DNA from: Ramlibacter albus
GTDB taxonomy: Bacteria; Pseudomonadota; Gammaproteobacteria; Burkholderiales; Burkholderiaceae_C
Assembly: GCF_014297445.1 (NCBI RefSeq)
Contig: NZ_JACORU010000009.1
Location: 62,001-126,000 of the forward strand
Reading direction: 5' to 3'
Length of the DNA stretch: 64,000 nucleotides
Made by a program: the position numbers and the translations under genes. The notes beneath the pieces were generated by a model that saw only the letters and a program-made list of their open reading frames with translations, had not been told where the DNA came from and did not search any database. Positions 59,990-64,000 of this stretch are shown here, in pieces. How positions within the stretch are numbered: the stretch's first letter is position 1; every line of letters starts with the position of its first letter.

Positions 59990-61146
59990 GACGCACCCTT
60001 GCCGCGCAGCACCAGCTTGGCGATGTTCAACTGGTGGATCTGGCTGGTGCCCTCGTACAGGCGGAACAGGCGCACGTCGCGGTAATAGCGCTCGATGGGG
60101 CTGAAGTCGGCGACGTAGCCCGAGCCGCCGAACATCTGCACGGCGCGGTCCGCCACGCGGCCGCACATCTCGGAGGCGAAGAACTTGCACATGGACGCGG
60201 CCAGCGCGACGTCTTCGCCGCGGTCGCGCGCGCGCGCCGCTTCGAGGATCATCGATCGCGCCGCGTAGATCTCGGTCTGGCTGTCCGCCACCATCGCCTG
60301 CAGCAGCTGGAAGTTGCCCACTGGCTGGCCGAACTGCGTGCGCTTCTGCGTGTGGTCGATGGCGAGGTCCAGCATGCGGATGGCGGGACCGGTGCACAGC
60401 GCGGCCAGGTGCATGCGCTGCTTGTTCAGCACCTTCATCACGGTCTGGAAGCCCACGCCTTCCTTGCCGCCGATCAGGTTGGCGGCGCTCACGCGGCAGT
60501 TCTCGAAGTACACGTCCGACACGGGCGAGCCCGCCTGCCCCATCTTGCGGTACGCATCGCCGGCACGCACGCCGGGCGTGGTGCGCTCGACGATGAAGGC
60601 CGACAGGCCCGTGTTGCCGCGCGTGCCTTCCTCCGTGCGCGCGATCACGGTGTAGAGGTCGGCGAGCGGTGCGTTGGTGATGAAGCGCTTGGTGCCGTTG
60701 AGGATGTAGTGGTCGCCCTCGCGCCGTGCCGTGGTCTGCACGTTGGTGGCTTCGGAGCCGGCATCGGGCTCGGTCAGTGCGAGCGCACCGGTGAATTCGC
60801 CCCTCGCCATGCGCGGCAGCCAGCGCTGCTTCTGCTCTTCGGTGCCGTCGGCGACGAGCGCCTCGGAGCCGATGCCGGTATTGGTGCCGACGCGAGCGCG
60901 CAGCGCCACGGATGCCTGCGACAACTCCATCGCGCACAGCACGAGCTCTTCGGTGGTGAGCCCGAGGCCGCCGTATTGCTCCGGAATGCTCCAGCCGAAG
61001 TAGCCCTTGCGGCGCAGCTCGTCGACCACCTCTTCGGGAATGACGCCTTCGCGGTCGATGCGGTCTTCCAGCGGGTGCCAGCGCTCGCGCACGAAGGCGC
61101 GGATGTCGGCAAGGAGTGCGTCGAGTCGGGCTGTGTCGCGGATCAT
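59986..61146 (-). CDS. Acyl-CoA dehydrogenase
   Basis: 386 residues. FTGALALTEPDAGSEATNVQ, TKRFITNAPLADLYTV, QFGQPVGNFQLLQAMVADS and RLYEGTSQIHQLNIAKLVL include the catalytic Glu of YEGT. First gene of the IclR-linked minus-strand operon. CTACAGT (61160-61154) eight bases before the ATG at 61146 resembles the -10 elements of the S-series, so its transcript may be leaderless. Confidence 0.94.
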   Translation of the reverse strand: MIRDTARLDALLADIRAFVRERWHPLEDRIDREGVIPEEVVDELRRKGYFGWSIPEQYGGLGLTTEELVLCAMELSQASVALRARVGTNTGIGSEALVADGTEEQKQRWLPRMARGEFTGALALTEPDAGSEATNVQTTARREGDHYILNGTKRFITNAPLADLYTVIARTEEGTRGNTGLSAFIVERTTPGVRAGDAYRKMGQAGSPVSDVYFENCRVSAANLIGGKEGVGFQTVMKVLNKQRMHLAALCTGPAIRMLDLAIDHTQKRTQFGQPVGNFQLLQAMVADSQTEIYAARSMILEAARARDRGEDVALAASMCKFFASEMCGRVADRAVQMFGGSGYVADFSPIERYYRDVRLFRLYEGTSQIHQLNIAKLVLRGKGAS

Positions 61147-61187
61147 GGGGCGGACTGTAGGCGCCGGGTGCCGCGATGTCGAACACG

Positions 61188-61206
61188 CGTTTCAAATATT
61201 GAAACG
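61188..61206. promoter_or_regulatory. Palindromic IclR-type operator
   Basis: CGTTTCAA-ATA-TTGAAACG has perfect 8-bp arms and lies between the divergent ACAD (61146) and IclR (61210) start codons, ending four bases before the latter. The position suits autorepression of the regulator and control of the ACAD operon. Confidence 0.65.
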
Positions 61207-61209
61207 ACG

Positions 61210-62073
61210 ATGCGCAACAATCAGGGCTCGCCACCACAATCGGCCCCCATGCGACAAGCGCGCCCAGTTCACCAGCTCAAGGACCAGGACGACCTGCGCA
61301 AGGTGCGCGAGGACGACCCCAACTTCTCGGGCACATTGGCGAAGGGTTTGATGATCCTGCAGAGCTTCGTCACGGACCCGCGCGCGCACGCCAACAGCGA
61401 GTTCGCGCAGCGGCTGGGCCTGCCGAGGCCGACCGTTTCGCGCCTTTGCCGCAGCCTGCAGGCGCTGGGCTTCCTCGACCATGACGACCGGCTGGACCGC
61501 TACTTCATCGGTCCCGCTGCCGTCACGCTCGGCTATCCCTACGTCATCAACACGCCGCTGCTGCCCCAGTTGCGCTCCGCGATGCAGCAGCTGGCCGACC
61601 GGTTCGAAGGCGCGGTGTCGGTGGGCGTGACGATGGAGCTCGACGTGGTCTACGTCGAAACCTGCGCGCACGAACACGGCACGCTCAAGCGCCCCGGCGT
61701 CGGCGCGGTGCGCGGCATCGTCGAAACGGCGATGGGCCGCGCGTGGCTCGCGCAGCTCACGGCCACGGAGCGCAACCAGTTCCTCGCGCGGGCGCGCAAG
61801 GAACGGCCCGACGAATACGAGCGCAGCACCGAGGGCCTGAAGGACAGCCTCGCCAACTACGCGAAGCGCGGCTTCTCCATCAACATGGGTGACGCAGGCT
61901 TGGGCGTGCTCGCGGTGGGCGTCGCGTCGAGCATCCGCTACGGGCCGCGCAAGCTGCTCTTCAATTGCGCCGTGCCGGGGTATCGCTCGAAGCCCAATGA
62001 CCTGGTCAAGACGATCGGCCCGGCGCTCGTGCAGCTGGTAAACCTCGCGGACCGGCAGGTGGGTTTGCGCTGA
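61210..62073 (+). CDS. IclR family transcriptional regulator
   Basis: 287 residues from ATG 61210 (or 274 from 61249; neither has a ribosome site). The N-terminal winged helix is NSEFAQRLGLPRPTVSRLCRSLQALGFL; the C-terminal effector domain contains VETAMGRAWLAQLT and INMGDAGLGVLAVGVA. Divergent from the ACAD-ACAD-Bug-CaiB operon; it probably controls it through the palindrome just upstream. Confidence 0.93.
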   Translation: MRNNQGSPPQSAPMRQARPVHQLKDQDDLRKVREDDPNFSGTLAKGLMILQSFVTDPRAHANSEFAQRLGLPRPTVSRLCRSLQALGFLDHDDRLDRYFIGPAAVTLGYPYVINTPLLPQLRSAMQQLADRFEGAVSVGVTMELDVVYVETCAHEHGTLKRPGVGAVRGIVETAMGRAWLAQLTATERNQFLARARKERPDEYERSTEGLKDSLANYAKRGFSINMGDAGLGVLAVGVASSIRYGPRKLLFNCAVPGYRSKPNDLVKTIGPALVQLVNLADRQVGLR

Positions 62074-62079
62074 AGCCGC

Positions 62080-62727
62080 TCAGTCGCCCAGCAAGTGGCG
62101 CAGCTTGATGAAGGCGAGTGCCGCCATCACGGCGTCGCCCAAGGCGTCGTGCAGGGACTCGAGCGGCAGCTGCAGCTCGCGCATCATCGTCGCGAAGCGC
62201 AGGTCGATCTGTGCCGGCTCCTGGTACGGGGGCAGCTGCCGCCGCTTCCAGTCGTAGAACATCGCGGAGACGTCGATCTTCGGCTGCGGCAGGCCCACGC
62301 CCAGCCGCGGGAAGATCGCTCGGTCGATCATCGCGACGTCGAACTCGAGGTAGTAGCCCACGAGCGGGCGGCTGCCGATGAAGCGCATGAGCTGCATCGT
62401 CGCCTCGTCGGGGTCGCAACCCTCGCGCACGTCGCGCTCGCGCAGCCCGTGCACGCGCACGCTGTCGGCGGAGATGCGGCGGCTCGGGCGCACCAACAAT
62501 TCCAGCCGCTCGCTTGTGAGGATGCGGTCGCCCCGGATGCGCACGGCGCCGATGGAAATGATCTCGTCGCGGTGCACGCTCAGGCCCGTCGTCTCGCAGT
62601 CGAGCGACACCCATTCGCCTGCGGGCGGCGCGTCCCACATGAAGCGGAAGCGCTCGTCGCCCAGGTGGTACAGCAGCCACTCGCGCTTGAGGGCGCCCAG
62701 CCAGTGGGCCGGCGACAGCGCGCTCAC
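62080..62727 (-). CDS. 3'-5' exonuclease, DEDDh type (DnaQ-like)
   Basis: 215 residues. ExoI SLDCETTGL and the terminal HDALGDAVMAALAF with the DEDDh His and Asp are clear; the middle motif is YYLEFDVAMIDR. It is related to the epsilon subunit of DNA polymerase III, but not the replicative form. ATG at 62727 overlaps the stop of the upstream nucleotidyltransferase gene (ATGA), an arrangement seen for CBS/DUF294 partners. Confidence 0.92.
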   Translation of the reverse strand: MSALSPAHWLGALKREWLLYHLGDERFRFMWDAPPAGEWVSLDCETTGLSVHRDEIISIGAVRIRGDRILTSERLELLVRPSRRISADSVRVHGLRERDVREGCDPDEATMQLMRFIGSRPLVGYYLEFDVAMIDRAIFPRLGVGLPQPKIDVSAMFYDWKRRQLPPYQEPAQIDLRFATMMRELQLPLESLHDALGDAVMAALAFIKLRHLLGD

Positions 62728-64000
62728 ATCAGGTCCAGCCGGTAGCGGTGGCGCAGCATGGCCTTGAAGCGCTTCACCACCGCGAGGGCGTCCTTGAGCA
62801 GGTCGCGCTCCAGCGCCGTGAGCGCGTCGAGGTGCACGACGCGGCCGTTGCCCGTGCCCTGCCCCTGCAGGCCGGCCTGCAGCTTCAGGCCCATGAGGAA
62901 GTGCAGCGTGGTCACCAGTTCATCGGCGGTCGTTGCCGGCAACCGGCCCGCGTCGCGCAGCGCCTCGATGCGCTCGACGGTGTTGGTGACGCGCAGCCGC
63001 GCCTCCAGCGCCATGCTGCGCACGCCGTGCACCAGCGGGAAGATGCCGGCCTTCTTCAAATCGAGCGTGGCCTTGCCCGCATCGCCCAGCGCGAGCAGCC
63101 GCGTCCACCAGCCGCCCTCGTGCTCGAACGCATCGATGGCCGCGGCAAAGCGCGCCATCAGCGCGTCGTTGTCGTTGAGCAGCTGGTCCACTTCGCCCCG
63201 CACCTGCTCGAGCAGGCTGGCGTCACCGGCAACGGCGCGTGCATCGATGAAGATCGCCAGCGCCATCAGGCTGTCCGCATCGGGCATCAGCAGCCAGCGC
63301 CGCACCGTCTCGCCGAACGCCCGCGCCGGCTGGCGCCAGGCCGCGTTGCTCACCATGATGCCGCCCGGGCACTCCGGATAGCCGAACGATGCGAGGGCCT
63401 CGGAGAAGCGGCGGCAGATCGCATCGAGCTCCGCCGGCGCTTCGTAGCCGTCGCGCAGCACGAGGCCGTTGTCCTGGTCGGTCTTGAGCAGCTGTTCGTC
63501 GCGGCCCTCGCTGCCCATCACGAAGAGGCAGCTGTTGGCCACGAGCTCCGCCGGCGCGATGAGCTGCCACGCCCGCTCGAACAGCTTGGCGTTCAGCTCG
63601 CCGACCAGCCGCGCGATCGCGCCCACCTTGGCGCCACCGCGCCAGAGCAGCTCGATCAGGCGCGTGACTTCTCCCGCGGCGCGAGCCAGTGCCGCCACGT
63701 CCCGCGCCTGCACGATCTGCACCGAGATCAGGTAGGAGTGGTTCGACAGGAAGCTCAGGAGGTCGAGCTGTTCGAGGAAGCCGAGCACCCGCTCGCCCTC
63801 CACAACGACGAGCCGGTGCACCTCGTGGCGGATCATCAGCGCGAGCGCGTCGACCAGCGTGTCCTGCGGCGTCACCGTCACGAGCTCGAAGGTGGAGAAG
63901 TCGCGCACCGGCAGCGCATCGAGCGGCGAGCCATGCAGCACGGCGCGCTGCAGGCCGGTGGTGGTGAACACGCCCGTTTGCGGCGGCTGCATGCGTGTGT
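62724..64000 (-). CDS. CBS/DUF294-type nucleotidyltransferase (5' end cut by window)
   Basis: The visible 425 codons include a CBS-pair remnant (PVRDFSTFELVTVTPQDTLVDALALMIRHEVHRLVVV), the nucleotidyltransferase core VMGSEGRDEQLLKTDQDNGLV with the GSEGRxE and DxDxxx metal motifs, and a helical C-terminal DUF294 substrate-binding part. The frame is open past the right edge and the region before the first visible Met looks like the end of a first CBS unit, so the gene continues. Family members are putative cAMP-sensing or CBS-controlled transferases; function is not established. Confidence 0.9.
   Translation of the reverse strand, partial: TRMQPPQTGVFTTTGLQRAVLHGSPLDALPVRDFSTFELVTVTPQDTLVDALALMIRHEVHRLVVVEGERVLGFLEQLDLLSFLSNHSYLISVQIVQARDVAALARAAGEVTRLIELLWRGGAKVGAIARLVGELNAKLFERAWQLIAPAELVANSCLFVMGSEGRDEQLLKTDQDNGLVLRDGYEAPAELDAICRRFSEALASFGYPECPGGIMVSNAAWRQPARAFGETVRRWLLMPDADSLMALAIFIDARAVAGDASLLEQVRGEVDQLLNDNDALMARFAAAIDAFEHEGGWWTRLLALGDAGKATLDLKKAGIFPLVHGVRSMALEARLRVTNTVERIEALRDAGRLPATTADELVTTLHFLMGLKLQAGLQGQGTGNGRVVHLDALTALERDLLKDALAVVKRFKAMLRHRYRLDLM

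Noticed and set aside
57867..61237. Long frames running through Bug, ACAD and ACAD genes
   Set aside because: Only the parts beginning at 58841 and 59989 show protein-family motifs; the extensions are shadows of neighbouring genes.
1..64000. tRNA, rRNA, CRISPR arrays, insertion sequences or prophage genes
   Set aside because: No cloverleaf-like tRNA, ribosomal RNA sequence, regular direct-repeat array, transposase or phage-type gene was seen.

Overview
GENERAL. The window is a high-GC (roughly two-thirds G+C by eye), gene-dense bacterial chromosome segment. Its style points to Betaproteobacteria, order Burkholderiales, probably Comamonadaceae (Ramlibacter/Variovorax-like): six orphan Bug/TctC-type periplasmic binding proteins, many CoA-dependent catabolic modules, and no phage or insertion sequence. 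The taxon is inferred from gene content only. I saw no rRNA, tRNA or CRISPR array. The first gene (left edge) and the last gene (right edge) are cut by the window.

REGION 1 (1-25 kb): an acyl-CoA catabolic island. On the minus strand lie nitronate monooxygenase, a FadB-type fusion, an SDR, an acyl-CoA dehydrogenase (ACAD), a Bug protein, a second ACAD, two crotonase-family proteins and a CaiB/BaiF protein. On the plus strand is an operon of crotonase, N-acyl-D-amino-acid deacylase-like amidohydrolase, SDR, EthD protein and crotonase. Next come a divergent pair of operons (quinone oxidoreductase/Bug on minus; ACAD, CaiB, APH-fold phosphotransferase and Bug on plus), and another divergent pair (crotonase, DUF6285-like protein and phosphatase on minus; APH-fold phosphotransferase on plus, followed by a 2-hydroxyacid dehydrogenase). 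Seven copies of a 16-bp palindrome TCGTC-N6-GACGA sit in front of these units. In six of them CTAG follows exactly 20 bp after GACGAT, with the palindrome centred about -42. This looks like one activator-controlled regulon, and no regulator gene lies in the region.

REGION 2 (25-35.6 kb): gamma-glutamyltransferase and MFS transporter, a membrane protein, a small unknown gene, an ABC-type binding protein, two tandem 554-residue secreted paralogs with a caspase-like His/Cys arrangement plus a helical-repeat tail, an LPLAT acyltransferase and a VapBC-like toxin-antitoxin pair.

REGION 3 (35.6-43.3 kb): a LysR regulator with a minus-strand operon (Bug, SDR, unrecognised 354-residue protein, AMP-forming acyl-CoA synthetase) and a plus-strand MmgE/PrpD-crotonase pair.

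REGION 4 (43.3-52.5 kb): a LacI regulator divergent from a seven-gene operon of arylsulfatase, two ABC permeases, ABC ATPase, binding protein, SDR and FGGY kinase. A perfect 16-bp palindrome lies in the shared promoter. This suggests import and breakdown of a sulfated or sulfonated compound.

REGION 5 (52.5-64 kb): Bug protein, ThDP enzyme, two convergent TSUP exporters, an IclR regulator divergent from an operon (ACAD, ACAD, Bug, CaiB), a DEDDh exonuclease and a CBS/DUF294-type nucleotidyltransferase. Convergent genes throughout abut or overlap, leaving no room for separate intrinsic terminators.
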